Shown here in pieces: positions 16,708 through 24,761 of a DNA stretch of 64,000 nt. The notes under the pieces are model-generated. The model searched no databases, had not been told where the DNA came from, and saw nothing but the letters and a program-made list of their open reading frames with translations. The DNA comes from Planctomycetota bacterium (GTDB lineage: Bacteria > Planctomycetota > UBA8742 > UBA2392): positions 62,001-126,000 of the forward strand of contig JACKIE010000006.1 in assembly GCA_020638635.1 (NCBI GenBank), given 5' to 3'. Positions within the stretch are counted from its first letter, which is position 1, and every line of letters begins with the position of its first letter. A program made the position numbers and the translations under genes.

Positions 16708-18615
16708 TTACTGCTGCACTACGATAGCGCCCAGGTCCTTGGTGCCGTAGGCGGGCAGGTCCAGTTGCAGCACCTTGTCGGGATTGTTCCAGTCGGTGCT
16801 GGTGGTCCAGATCATCAGGTACACCGGTCCCGAAGGCGCGATCGGCACGTCGCACCGGCCGTCGTGGCCGGCCTTCTCGACGGATGTCTTCTCGCTGTCG
16901 GGCACAGCGCCCGCCTCGTGGAACGTAAGCAGGAATTCGGCGTTCGGGATCGGCTGGCCGTTGGCGTCCACCACCTGGAACTTAAGCGTAGTCGCGGCGC
17001 TGAGCGTGAAATTCAACGCCTGCTCACCGCCGGCCGTCATGCTGAACGACTGCTCCACGGGCGAGACCGCCAGCTTGGCGTAGTTCTCGGGACTCTCCAC
17101 GCGCACGTCGTAGGGACCCGCCGGCACGATGAAGTCGATGAAGTCACTCTGCTTCCCGGTCAGGTTGCCGTTGTACGCGCGCTCGATCGTGCCCGAACCC
17201 ATGGGCCGCAGGCGCACGCGATAGCGCGCCTCGCCGCCGCTGGGGTCGGGTGTACCCGGCTCACGCGCGGCATTCACGCGCAGGTGCCCGGTCTTGATGT
17301 CAATTTCCAAGACCGTCTCGGGGCCGACATCCACGGCCTGCACGAAAGGCGCATGAAAGCCGGCCGATTCCGCCACCAGGAACCAGGAACCCGCAAAAAT
17401 GCTCTGGAAGACGTACTTGTTCTCCTCGGTGGTGCTGGGCGGCCGGTACTGGAAGTCGTTGACGTCCTTGTACAGGTTCACGCGCGTGAAGCTCGCCTCC
17501 TTGCCGTCCACGGTCAGCGTCACAGCCAGCTTGCCCGGCGAGACCGTGCCGTTCATGGCTTCACCCTCGCTGCCGGGCTCCGTGGGCAGCAGGGTGACTT
17601 CCTTCTGCGTGACACCCGCCGTGGGTGTGACGGAGGCGTTCGCCTGGTAATCGATTTCGGCCTTGCGTGCCGCGAAGTCGATCTGCGTTTCCTGCCCCAC
17701 GGGCAGGGTCAACTTCACCAGCCCGCCGCCGGCCGTGCGTTGACGGTAGCGCGTTGGGGGAATCATCCCCCGGCTTACGCCGCCCGCGCCGCTGTCGGCG
17801 TACTTGCCGAACCGACCGTTGCTCGATGCATCGTCCTGGTCGGGGCGCTGGATGCGCAGTTCGACTTCGTCGGGGGCCTCGCCGTCTTCGAAACGCACGA
17901 AGAACTCCACCTGGCTGTACTCGAGCGGCTCGAAAACGAGGCTGACGTTTTCCGTCGCGTCCTCGCGCAGCAGCTGCACAACCGCTTCGGCGCGGCGGTA
18001 GTTGGTCTGCAGTGAGCGCACCCGGTACTCGCCGGCGTAGAGCTGACTGAAGCGGAACACGCCGCGGGTCTCGGGCACGGCCTGGGGCTGCTTCTGCACC
18101 AGCTGCCAGCCCAGCGGACCCGAATTCACATCCAGGGCCAGCAACGCGAACGGCAGCGGGTTGCCGTTGGCGTCGCGAACGCTGACCTCGATGGCGGCCT
18201 GGGCCTGTTGCGTCTGCTGGGCCGTCACCAACGGATCGACCCGCCCTTGCGGCAGCTTGCGCGGCTCACCCGTCTTGATCGGCTGGCTGGTCGTGCCTGT
18301 GCCCGAGTTGCCGCTGCCGGCGCCCGGGTTACTGCTCGTGGAGCCCGTGCCTCCGTTGCGCGGGCTGCTGGAACGGCCGCCATTGCCGTCGGGGCGTGGG
18401 GTGTCGCCTCGCTCGCGGGGCGTGAGGGATGAGCCTTCAAGGGGTCCACCGCGACCGACGGCAGCGGGCGAGTTGGTGTCGAGGGTAGCCTGGCGGATGG
18501 TGGGCGCGGCTTTGCCGGTGGTTCCGAACCCGATGAGGAAGCCAAACAACCCCGCCAGCAGCAGGGCCGCGACAGCGATCACAGGGAACGAGTTGAGCCT
18601 TTCGGCCAGCCGCAT
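16708..18615 (-). CDS. Membrane-anchored protein with carboxypeptidase-regulatory-like beta domains
   Basis: The 635-residue protein has an N-terminal transmembrane anchor (FPVIAVAALLLAGLFGFLIGF). An 80-residue Ser/Gly/Thr/Pro-rich linker follows, then several beta-sandwich repeats of the carboxypeptidase regulatory or Cna-B-like kind, for example SVRDANGNPLPFALLALDV and FQVVDANGQPIPNAEFLLTF. Such domains serve as spacers or adhesion modules outside the cell. The ATG at 18615 has GGAGG 4 nt upstream. It ends in VVQQ right against the hairpin array. Specific function unknown. Confidence 0.75.
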   Translation of the reverse strand: MRLAERLNSFPVIAVAALLLAGLFGFLIGFGTTGKAAPTIRQATLDTNSPAAVGRGGPLEGSSLTPRERGDTPRPDGNGGRSSSPRNGGTGSTSSNPGAGSGNSGTGTTSQPIKTGEPRKLPQGRVDPLVTAQQTQQAQAAIEVSVRDANGNPLPFALLALDVNSGPLGWQLVQKQPQAVPETRGVFRFSQLYAGEYRVRSLQTNYRRAEAVVQLLREDATENVSLVFEPLEYSQVEFFVRFEDGEAPDEVELRIQRPDQDDASSNGRFGKYADSGAGGVSRGMIPPTRYRQRTAGGGLVKLTLPVGQETQIDFAARKAEIDYQANASVTPTAGVTQKEVTLLPTEPGSEGEAMNGTVSPGKLAVTLTVDGKEASFTRVNLYKDVNDFQYRPPSTTEENKYVFQSIFAGSWFLVAESAGFHAPFVQAVDVGPETVLEIDIKTGHLRVNAAREPGTPDPSGGEARYRVRLRPMGSGTIERAYNGNLTGKQSDFIDFIVPAGPYDVRVESPENYAKLAVSPVEQSFSMTAGGEQALNFTLSAATTLKFQVVDANGQPIPNAEFLLTFHEAGAVPDSEKTSVEKAGHDGRCDVPIAPSGPVYLMIWTTSTDWNNPDKVLQLDLPAYGTKDLGAIVVQQ

Positions 18616-18727
18616 GTTTCCTCCGGCGCCAGTATAGCGAAAAAACCGGCTCCACTGCCCTATGTAACGCATGACAGGCGGGTTTGGCTAATGCGGACTG
18701 AAATGGTCCGGAATTTTGTTCGTAAAG

Positions 18728-18756
18728 TTCAACAGTCGAAGCCATTGTGTTACGAT
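18728..18756 (+). promoter_or_regulatory. Possible ispH promoter
   Basis: TTCAAC (18728-18733) and TACGAT (18751-18756) are separated by 17 nt, about 42 nt before the ispH ATG. Both boxes are only partial matches. The remainder of 18616-18798 is the divergent regulatory gap. Confidence 0.35.
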
Positions 18757-18798
18757 CCAATACGTGTGGGGGGCGACCGCACCTGAGCGGAGCCCGCA

Positions 18799-19749
18799 AT
18801 GACAGGCATAAGGACCGAAATGGGTCACAACAAATACACCGGCGACCTGCGCGACGTTACCCAGTACAAGGCGGGCAATGTCGAGATCAACATCGCCAAG
18901 CACAGCGGCTACTGCTGGGGCGTCGATCGGGCCTACGAGCAGACGGTGGCAACGGCCAAGACAAAGGCCGGGCCGGTCTACACCTTCGGGCCGCTGATCC
19001 ATAATCCTCAGACGATCGACCTGCTGCAGGAGCGCTACGGCGTCGATTACATCGAGGACGTGGACGATCCACGCGCAGCCAAAGGCAGCACGGTGATCAT
19101 CCGCACCCACGGTGTGAAGCCCGAGGTGCAGGACCAGTTCAAGGCCAAGGGCGCGGAAGTGATCGACGCAACGTGCCCGTATGTGCGCGTGACGCAGAAC
19201 TACGCGCAGCTGTTGCACAAGCAGAAGTACCACGTGGTGATCATCGGCGACCCCAAGCACCCGGAGGTGATCAGCATTCTCGCCTACGCCAAGGGCGAGG
19301 GCACGGTCATCAAGGGCATGGACGACCTGTACAAGATTCCCAAGAACAAGCGGCGCCTGGGCGTGGTGGTGCAGAGCACGCTGATCCTCAAGAAGGTGAA
19401 CGAGATCGTGAACGCCCTGCTGGCGCGCGCGCAGGAAGTGCGGGTGTTCAACACCATCTGCTACGTGACCACCGAGCGCCAGGAAGACGCCGAGACCATC
19501 GCGAAGCACAACGACCACGTGATCGTGATCGGCGGCAAGGCCAGCAGCAACACGAAGAAGCTCGCGATCGTGGCCGAGAGCTTCGGCGCCAAGGCGCAGC
19601 TGATCGAGAAGCCGCAGGACATCAACTTCGAGCAACTGCGCGAGGCCAAGCGAATCGGCATACTCGCCGGCGCCAGCACGCCGAACTGGCTGATCGACCA
19701 GGCTCGCGACCTGCTGATCGAGCACTTCAATTCCGTGGCGGTAAGTTGA
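18799..19749 (+). CDS. ispH: 4-hydroxy-3-methylbut-2-enyl diphosphate reductase (IspH)
   Basis: IspH is the last enzyme of the non-mevalonate isoprenoid pathway and uses a [4Fe-4S] cluster to make IPP and DMAPP. The three cluster cysteines are Cys39 (SGYCWGV), Cys126 (DATCPYV) and Cys221 (NTICYVT). The substrate-binding THGV, GDPKHPEV and GASTPNW motifs are present. The 316-residue length is usual. The N-terminus extends about 25 residues before the first conserved strand; ATG 18820 is an alternative start. A hairpin terminator follows the stop. Confidence 0.95.
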   Translation: MTGIRTEMGHNKYTGDLRDVTQYKAGNVEINIAKHSGYCWGVDRAYEQTVATAKTKAGPVYTFGPLIHNPQTIDLLQERYGVDYIEDVDDPRAAKGSTVIIRTHGVKPEVQDQFKAKGAEVIDATCPYVRVTQNYAQLLHKQKYHVVIIGDPKHPEVISILAYAKGEGTVIKGMDDLYKIPKNKRRLGVVVQSTLILKKVNEIVNALLARAQEVRVFNTICYVTTERQEDAETIAKHNDHVIVIGGKASSNTKKLAIVAESFGAKAQLIEKPQDINFEQLREAKRIGILAGASTPNWLIDQARDLLIEHFNSVAVS

Positions 19750-19767
19750 ATTAGGCGGCACGCAAAT

Positions 19768-19785
19768 CGGGCGCTTCGGCGCCCG
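19768..19785 (+). terminator. Intrinsic terminator of ispH
   Basis: CGGGCGC-TTCG-GCGCCCG is followed by TTGCTGTTT. It is a tetraloop hairpin 18 nt after the ispH stop, with a T-rich tail. Confidence 0.75.
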
Positions 19786-19944
19786 TTGCTGTTTAACGCG
19801 AAGGGGGCGAAGAACGCGAAGGAGTTGGCGAAGTGGCTATGCCCTCACGCCTGTGGTTGTTTGTCAGGATGGACAGGCGCAAATGGACACTCGTTGACGG
19901 CGGCCATTACGTCCTGAGTTTGCGGCAGGATGCAACTGCAACTG

Positions 19945-20026
19945 CGATTGCCCACGAAGGACACGAAGCAGCACGAGGGGCTCCGGCAGCTTACTTGGTG
20001 TCCTTCGTGCACTTCGTGGGCGATCG
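19945..20026. repeat. Long imperfect inverted repeat of CACGAAG words
   Basis: CGATTGCCCACGAAGGACAC (19945-19964, extending a few bases) pairs with the complementary arm at 20001-20026, with three or four mismatches and a loop of about 30 nt. The whole gap 19786-20251 is non-coding, rich in similar CGAAG words (also 19800-19830 and 20120-20180), and I see no gene in it. Confidence 0.6.
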
Positions 20027-20251
20027 GCCGTTCCGATTCACTAACCTGAGTTCGGCATCCCGTTCCCATCCGCCTCCACCTCATTCCTGTCGATCCTGAC
20101 TTCAGCGTATGGGCGTCAGGGCGTCGAAGTTGCGACCCGGCCTTTGCGTTCTTCGCTCCCTTCGCTGCTTCGCGTGAAGAACGCATGCAAGCATCGGCGC
20201 CTTTCTCGCGTTCTCACCGCGTTGCAGCTTCGCGTTTCCGTTCACCGCGAC

Positions 20252-20263
20252 TAACATCCCGCC
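20252..20263 (+). promoter_or_regulatory. Leaderless-type -10 box of the P-type ATPase gene
   Basis: TAACAT-CCCGCC-ATG has a 6-nt spacing and no Shine-Dalgarno. Confidence 0.4.
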
Positions 20264-22972
20264 ATGGCGTTCCATACCCTTACCGTCGAACAGGCGCTCC
20301 AGAAGCTGGGCACCTCGCTGCAGGGCCTGTCCGCGCAAGAGGCCGCCGCGCGCCTGGCCTGCGATGGTCGCAACGAGCTGCCACCGCCCAAGCGCAGCCC
20401 CTGGATCATTATCCTGCTCCGCCAGTTCGCGGGGCCGCTGATCGCGGTGCTGCTGGTGGCGGCCGTGGTCTCGGTGCTGCTGGGCGACAAGGAAGACGCA
20501 CTGTTTATCGGGATCGTGCTGGCGTTCAACGCGCTGATCGGTTTCCTGCAGGAGGTCAAGGCCGAGCGAGAGATCATCCGCCTGTTCACCCTGATGCACA
20601 CCACGGCCCGGGTCGAGCGCGAAGACGAGCTGCGCGAAATCGACGCCGCGGAGCTTGTCGCCGGCGACATCGTCTGGCTGGAAAGCGGCGCCCGCGTGCC
20701 CGCCGACCTGCGCCTGGTGCAGGAACGCGACATGGCGGTGGACGAAGCCGCCCTCACCGGAGAAAGCACGCCGGTGAGCAAAGACATCGAAAAAATCGCA
20801 GACGCCGAGGCCATTCCCGCCGAACGGCGCAATATGCTGTTCGCCGGCACGGCGGTCACGCGCGGCCGCGCGGTCGGCGTCGTTACGGCCACGGGCCCAC
20901 GCACGGAGCTGGGTGAAGTCGCCCGCGAGCTCGAGACCACCCGGCGCGGCAAGCCGCCGCTGGTGATGCGGATGGAGAAGCTGAGCAAGGTGGTGGCGCT
21001 GGGCACCGTGGTGGGCTGCGCGCTCGTGTTCGGGCTGGGCGTGGCGCGGGGCTTCGGGATCGCGGAGACCTTCCTGATGGCCGTGGCGCTGGCGGTGGCG
21101 GCGATCCCGGAGGGCCTGCCGGTTTCGATCACGCTGGCGCTGGCCGTCGGCCTGAAACGCATGGCGGCACGCAAGGTGCTGGTGCGGCGGCTGGAAGCCG
21201 TTGAGGGCCTGGGCAGCTGCACGGTAATCTGCACCGACAAGACCGGCACGCTGACTCTCAACCAGCTGACTGTCACTCGCATCGCAACCTCCGGAGGGAT
21301 GCACGAGCTGACCGGCGCCGGCTACGCCCTGGAGGGCGAAGTGCGCGCGCTGGACGGCGCGCCGGCGGCTGACGCGGGCGTGCCGGCGCTGCTGGAATCG
21401 GCGGCTCTGGCCAACGAGGCCACGGTGGCCAAGGGCACCGGTCCCGAGCCTGTAGTGTCGGGCGACCCCACGGATATCGCGCTGCTGGTGGCCGCCTGCA
21501 AGATGAACCTGAAGCGCGAGCACCTGCTCGAGCACGCGCCGGAGGTTGCTGCGCTGCCCTTTGAGAGCGAGCGACAGTTCGCGGCCAGCTTCACGCGCCG
21601 GGACCACGCCGTGACCGTGCACGTCAAGGGCGCGCCCGAGCGCGTGCTGGGCATGTGCGCAACCGCCATGGGTATTGACGGGTCAAGTGTGCAGCTGGAC
21701 CCGGAGCTAGTGCGCCGACAGGTCGCCGAGCTTTCCGGCAAGGGCCTGCGCGTGCTGGGCGTGGCGCGGGGCAGCGCGCCGCCCGGTGTCGCCGCCGACA
21801 ACGTGCCCCAGCGCCCGGAGCAGCTCACGTTCCTGGGACTGGTCGCCATGCGCGACGCCCCGCGCCCCGAGGCGCGCGAGGCCGTGGCAGCCTGCCGTAC
21901 CGCGCGCGTGCGCGTGATCGTGGCCACCGGCGACCACGCGCTGACGGCCGTCGCCGTCGCCCACGAACTCGGCATCGTGGAAGCCGACGCCCGTGCCGTC
22001 ACCGGCCGCGAGATCGAGCAGATGGACGACACCGAGTTCAGCGAGGTCGCGGCTTCTGTCAACGTGTTCGCGCGCGTCACGCCGCTGCACAAGCTGCGCC
22101 TGGTGCACGCGCTGTCGGCGCAGGGCGAGCTGGTGGCCATGACCGGCGACGGCGCCAACGACGCCGCGGCGCTCAAGGCCGCCCACGTCGGTGTCGCCAT
22201 GGGGCACAAGGGCACCGACGTGGCCAAAGAGGCCGCGCGCGTGGTTATCACCGACGACAACTTCGCCAGCATCGTGGCAGGCATCGAGGAAGGACGCATC
22301 GTCCACGACAACGTGCGCAACGTGGTGGCGTTGCTGGTGATGACCGGTGTGGGCGAGGTTTTCGCGATCCTGCTCTGTATTCTGCTGGGGTTGCCGCTGC
22401 CCTTCACGGCCGTGCAGCTGCTGTGGGCCAACCTGGTGACGGAGGGCTTGCAGGTGATCGGCCTGGCGCTTGAGCCCGGCGAACCGGACATTTTGAAGCG
22501 CCCGCCGCGCCCGCCCGGGGAGCGCATTTTCAACCGGCCGATGATCGTGCGCACGGTGCTGGTGTCGCTGGTGATCGGCGGGGCGATCACGGGAACGTTC
22601 TGGTACCTTACGGAGTCGCGTGACTTCAGCGCGTTTGAAGCCAGCAACCTGTCCCTACTGCTGCTGGTGCTGATTGAGAACATCCACATCGGCAACTGCC
22701 GCAGCGAGCGGCGCTCGGGCTTCGTGAATTCGCCCCTGCGCAATCCCTGGGTGCTGGGCGCCGCGATCCTGGCCCAGGGCGTCCACCTGCTGGCGATGCA
22801 CTGGGGTCCGACGCAGCGGCTGCTGGGCCTCGAGCCCGTCAGCCTGCGGATGTGGCTGACCATGTTCGCCATCAGCCTCAGCGTGTTCGCGGCCGTCGAG
22901 CTGCACAAGCTGTGGGTGCGCCTGAGAGCCCTGGCCGACAGGCCGGAGACACGTGCCGCAGTTGGTGCGTGA
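20264..22972 (+). CDS. P-type II cation-transporting ATPase (PacL/Ca2+ pump type)
   Basis: This 902-residue ion pump is probably for Ca2+ or a related cation. It has the N-terminal cation-ATPase domain, the actuator loop TGES (165-168), PEGLP in M4 (282-286), the phosphorylated Asp325 in DKTGTLT, and the hinge MTGDGANDAAALKAAHVGVAMG near residue 625. Helix M6 reads LLWANLVTEGLQ; the SERCA pump has NLVTDG at this position, so Glu replaces the Ca2+-ligand Asp. The C-terminal cation-ATPase domain with four more helices is complete. The substrate could also be Mn2+ or H+. Confidence 0.92.
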   Translation: MAFHTLTVEQALQKLGTSLQGLSAQEAAARLACDGRNELPPPKRSPWIIILLRQFAGPLIAVLLVAAVVSVLLGDKEDALFIGIVLAFNALIGFLQEVKAEREIIRLFTLMHTTARVEREDELREIDAAELVAGDIVWLESGARVPADLRLVQERDMAVDEAALTGESTPVSKDIEKIADAEAIPAERRNMLFAGTAVTRGRAVGVVTATGPRTELGEVARELETTRRGKPPLVMRMEKLSKVVALGTVVGCALVFGLGVARGFGIAETFLMAVALAVAAIPEGLPVSITLALAVGLKRMAARKVLVRRLEAVEGLGSCTVICTDKTGTLTLNQLTVTRIATSGGMHELTGAGYALEGEVRALDGAPAADAGVPALLESAALANEATVAKGTGPEPVVSGDPTDIALLVAACKMNLKREHLLEHAPEVAALPFESERQFAASFTRRDHAVTVHVKGAPERVLGMCATAMGIDGSSVQLDPELVRRQVAELSGKGLRVLGVARGSAPPGVAADNVPQRPEQLTFLGLVAMRDAPRPEAREAVAACRTARVRVIVATGDHALTAVAVAHELGIVEADARAVTGREIEQMDDTEFSEVAASVNVFARVTPLHKLRLVHALSAQGELVAMTGDGANDAAALKAAHVGVAMGHKGTDVAKEAARVVITDDNFASIVAGIEEGRIVHDNVRNVVALLVMTGVGEVFAILLCILLGLPLPFTAVQLLWANLVTEGLQVIGLALEPGEPDILKRPPRPPGERIFNRPMIVRTVLVSLVIGGAITGTFWYLTESRDFSAFEASNLSLLLLVLIENIHIGNCRSERRSGFVNSPLRNPWVLGAAILAQGVHLLAMHWGPTQRLLGLEPVSLRMWLTMFAISLSVFAAVELHKLWVRLRALADRPETRAAVGA
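21675..21686. other. TTGAC-NN-GTCAA site in the P-type ATPase gene
   Basis: TTGACGGGTCAA, encoded through ATT GAC GGG TCA A. It shares the flanks GTA and GT with the folD copy. Confidence 0.6.
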
Positions 22973-23030
22973 AGCGGCTTCCGTTGGAGCGCCCATAAAG
23001 GGGATCCAACCCGGCCGTTCGGCCGAGGCT

Positions 23031-23321
23031 CTAGCCGTACAGCAGCTTGCCGGCGACGACACTTGCCGCGCCGAGCATTGCGACGATGTTGGCGATGATC
23101 AGCACCGGGTTGCGCAGGAACAGGCCGTAGGCGAACCAGCTTGCCACGGCCCAGAAAGCCACGCTGAAGGCTGCCAGGCTGACGTCCTTGGCGCTGCGGG
23201 TGGTGAAGATCTCGAACGACTGGATGTAGAAGAACAGGTTGCCGCCGATCCCCACGAGGTACATGTACCACTGGAACCAGCGGGGCGGCTGCGGGGGCGG
23301 CGTTGCGGGCTCAGGGGGCAT
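23031..23321 (-). CDS. SemiSWEET-type small membrane protein (MtN3/PQ-loop family)
   Basis: The product has 96 residues with three predicted transmembrane helices, the layout of a SemiSWEET sugar transporter that works as a dimer. The pattern YxxxSFEIFTTRSAKDVSLAAF followed by SWFAYGLFLRNPVLIIANIVA matches the family, including the YG and the N in the third helix. The usual PQ in helix 1 is replaced by QS. It starts 3 nt after the porin stop codon, so it is probably translated from the same mRNA as the porin and the large acidic protein. A sugar substrate is plausible but unproven. Confidence 0.75.
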   Translation of the reverse strand: MPPEPATPPPQPPRWFQWYMYLVGIGGNLFFYIQSFEIFTTRSAKDVSLAAFSVAFWAVASWFAYGLFLRNPVLIIANIVAMLGAASVVAGKLLYG

Positions 23322-23324
23322 GGT

Positions 23325-24761
23325 TCAGAAATCCAGGTACAGACCGAGGCGGAATCGCAGGCTCTGGCCCCTTGAGGTCAGCGGGTCGTTGAACTTGGGT
23401 TTGCCGAAGCCGTTGAGGTTGTGGTTCTCGCGCTCGCTGATGGTGAATTCCCCGAAGGCCGTCAGGGTGGGCAGCAGTCGCACGGCGAGCGCGAACTCGT
23501 AGCCCTTGATGTTGGTGTTCAGCACTTCGCTGTTGAACTCAGGGATCACTGCGTCCGCCTCGATGTAGAAGTAGTGGAAGCTGAAGTTGAAGTCCCAGCG
23601 CTGCTCGAAGCGCTCCATGCCCCAGCTCACGCCGGCATCGAACGCCTGTTCGTTCTTCTCTCCGCTGCGCCTGTCCTGGGCCTGCGCGTGGAAGTTGAAC
23701 AGGCCATGGAACCAGGCCGTCACCCGCGCGCGCCTGGTGCGCAGCAGGACCAGCTCGGTGAAGATCTCGCCCACCAAGAACTCGGACTGGACCAGGCCGT
23801 CCGTGCCGAGCACGTTCGTAGTGTCGTCGAGGTAGCCCACTCCCAGGTTCGAGGAAACGCCTTCCTCACCGTCGAACCAGTGGATGCCCACGGTCACCCG
23901 CAGTTCGAATTCGCTGTTGATCTCGGGCGCGATGCGGCCCTCGGGCGTCAAGGTCGGGCGCTCGAAGGGCGCAATGTCCATGCGGAACTGGGCGCCCAGG
24001 TAGATCGGCTGGCTTTCGGCCGTCGGCGATGGCAGCCCGATGTTGTTCTGCGCGAGGTAACCTTGTACCGCCACGGCCTGGATGCGCGGCAGAACGCGGT
24101 GCACGGCCTCGGGCAGGAAGCGGTCGAAGCGCACGTTCTCGGCGAGGCCCTGGAAGTGGTAGTCGTGGTCGAACAGCAGCTCGGTGCCGGACCAGGGGGC
24201 GGGGAAGCGCCCCATGCTGACCTCGAGGGTGCGGTCAAGCGAGTAGTCGATCATGAAACGGTCAAACGAGACGCCGGTTCGCACGCCGTAGCCTGGAAAG
24301 GGAAGCCAATGCAGGGTCGGGGCCGGCTTGCCCTTGGCGTCCAGCACCGCGGTGGTGAAACGCACGTCATAGCGAAGGCGCTGCTGGTCCTGGTCGAAGG
24401 CCACCCCGAACACGCCCACGTGCACGCGAAACTCGGGACGGTTGAACGTCTCGGTCTGGCTCTCGAAAAGCATGTGGTAGCGCAAGCCTATGTCGCCGTA
24501 CACCTGGGCGATGGTGCGACTGCGCAGCTCTTCATCAAGGGAGGCGCGTTCGCGCTCTTCGACGCGGTCGCGCAGGTTGGCGAGCTCGGTCTCCAGGCGC
24601 TGGATGCGCAGCTTGAGGTCATCTTCGTTTTCGCCGTCGTCCTGGGCCGCGAGCGGCGCCGCCAGCAACAGCAGGATCAGCCAAGCAACTTGAACAGCAC
24701 CCAGACGAACAGGGCCCCCAGGGCGAACGTTACTCCTGCTATCCCTGCCAGCGTCGGCCAC
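23325..24761 (-). CDS. Porin-like outer-membrane beta-barrel with N-terminal coiled coil
   Basis: The 478-residue protein has a signal peptide with a long n-region (hydrophobic core VAWLILLLLAAPLAAQ). A short coiled coil (about 46-75, LKLRIQRLETELANLRDRVEE) could trimerise or bind peptidoglycan. Many amphipathic strands follow, and it ends in LGLYLDF with the C-terminal Phe typical of outer-membrane proteins. The start is GTG at 24761 with AGGAG 8 nt upstream. This makes the gene overlap the previous one by 85 nt in another frame. It shows that the organism has an outer membrane. The cargo is unknown. Confidence 0.8.
   Translation of the reverse strand: MADAGRDSRSNVRPGGPVRLGAVQVAWLILLLLAAPLAAQDDGENEDDLKLRIQRLETELANLRDRVEERERASLDEELRSRTIAQVYGDIGLRYHMLFESQTETFNRPEFRVHVGVFGVAFDQDQQRLRYDVRFTTAVLDAKGKPAPTLHWLPFPGYGVRTGVSFDRFMIDYSLDRTLEVSMGRFPAPWSGTELLFDHDYHFQGLAENVRFDRFLPEAVHRVLPRIQAVAVQGYLAQNNIGLPSPTAESQPIYLGAQFRMDIAPFERPTLTPEGRIAPEINSEFELRVTVGIHWFDGEEGVSSNLGVGYLDDTTNVLGTDGLVQSEFLVGEIFTELVLLRTRRARVTAWFHGLFNFHAQAQDRRSGEKNEQAFDAGVSWGMERFEQRWDFNFSFHYFYIEADAVIPEFNSEVLNTNIKGYEFALAVRLLPTLTAFGEFTISERENHNLNGFGKPKFNDPLTSRGQSLRFRLGLYLDF

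Noticed and set aside
16547..16712. Hairpin array as a CRISPR array
   Set aside because: The units are palindromes with differing arms and no unique spacers of constant length, and no cas genes are nearby.
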